Made by a program: the position numbers and the translations under genes. This document shows, in pieces, positions 14,085 through 14,116 of a stretch of 14,116 nucleotides of DNA (the stretch's first letter is position 1; every line of letters starts with the position of its first letter). This stretch comes from Firmicutes bacterium UBA5388 (lineage in GTDB: Bacteria; Bacillota; UBA4882; UBA10575). The DNA lies in contig DHOO01000033.1 of the NCBI GenBank assembly GCA_002409975.1, forward strand, positions 36,099 through 50,214, written 5' to 3'. The notes beneath the pieces are model-generated. The model saw only the letters and a list, made by a program, of their open reading frames with translations. It was not told the origin of the DNA and searched no databases.

Positions 14085-14116
14085 GAATGATAGCCTTTGC
14101 GACTGTAGATCCCAAA

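Overview
The window looks like a chromosomal segment of a low- to mid-GC Bacillota-type bacterium. Supporting signs are strong AGGAGG-type ribosome sites, an ECF-type vitamin transporter, a GntR/UTRA regulator, and several TTG or GTG starts. The sugar-transport genes at the right end carry two traits usual in diderm bacteria: a MalE with a plain cleavable signal peptide and no lipobox, and a MalF with a large enterobacterial-type P2 loop. A diderm Bacillota lineage (Halanaerobiia-, Negativicutes- or Limnochordia-like) is therefore a reasonable guess, not a proof.

Layout, left to right. 1-259 holds no gene, only a short perfect palindrome. 260-844 (-) is a divergent PlsY-like acyltransferase and 1047-2405 (-) a MATE efflux pump. 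Divergent from the pump, 2652-3887 (+) encodes a fucose/arabinose-isomerase-like protein, the only plus-strand gene. A hairpin at 3936-3964 separates it from the convergent operon on its right.

9783 down to 3997 (-) is one compact operon of six genes: a GntR/UTRA regulator, an ECF S-component resembling the alpha-ribazole transporter CblT, an AIR-synthase-like kinase resembling the alpha-ribazole kinase CblS, a fused double ATPase (EcfA-EcfA), EcfT, and an ADP-ribosylglycohydrolase. A well-formed sigma-A promoter (TTGACA, 17 nt, TATTAT) and a GntR-type operator (GTGTATAC) lie just upstream. I read this as a self-contained module that imports and phosphorylates an alpha-riboside, most likely alpha-ribazole, the lower-ligand precursor of cobalamin. 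The ADP-ribosylglycohydrolase is the unexpected member: its family cleaves alpha-glycosidic bonds to ribose, the same anomeric type found in alpha-ribazole. This is the most interesting hypothesis in the window.

13918 down to 9990 (-) is malE-malF-malG, a maltose/maltodextrin ABC importer without its ATPase. malE and malF are separated by a 322-nt gap that contains a perfect 15-bp hairpin directly after malE. The mal genes are visibly more AT-rich than the ECF operon. The right edge (14050-14084) carries a short tandem heptamer array.

No tRNA, rRNA, CRISPR array, transposase or riboswitch could be recognised. Functional calls rest on reading motifs and remembered family features; no database search was run.
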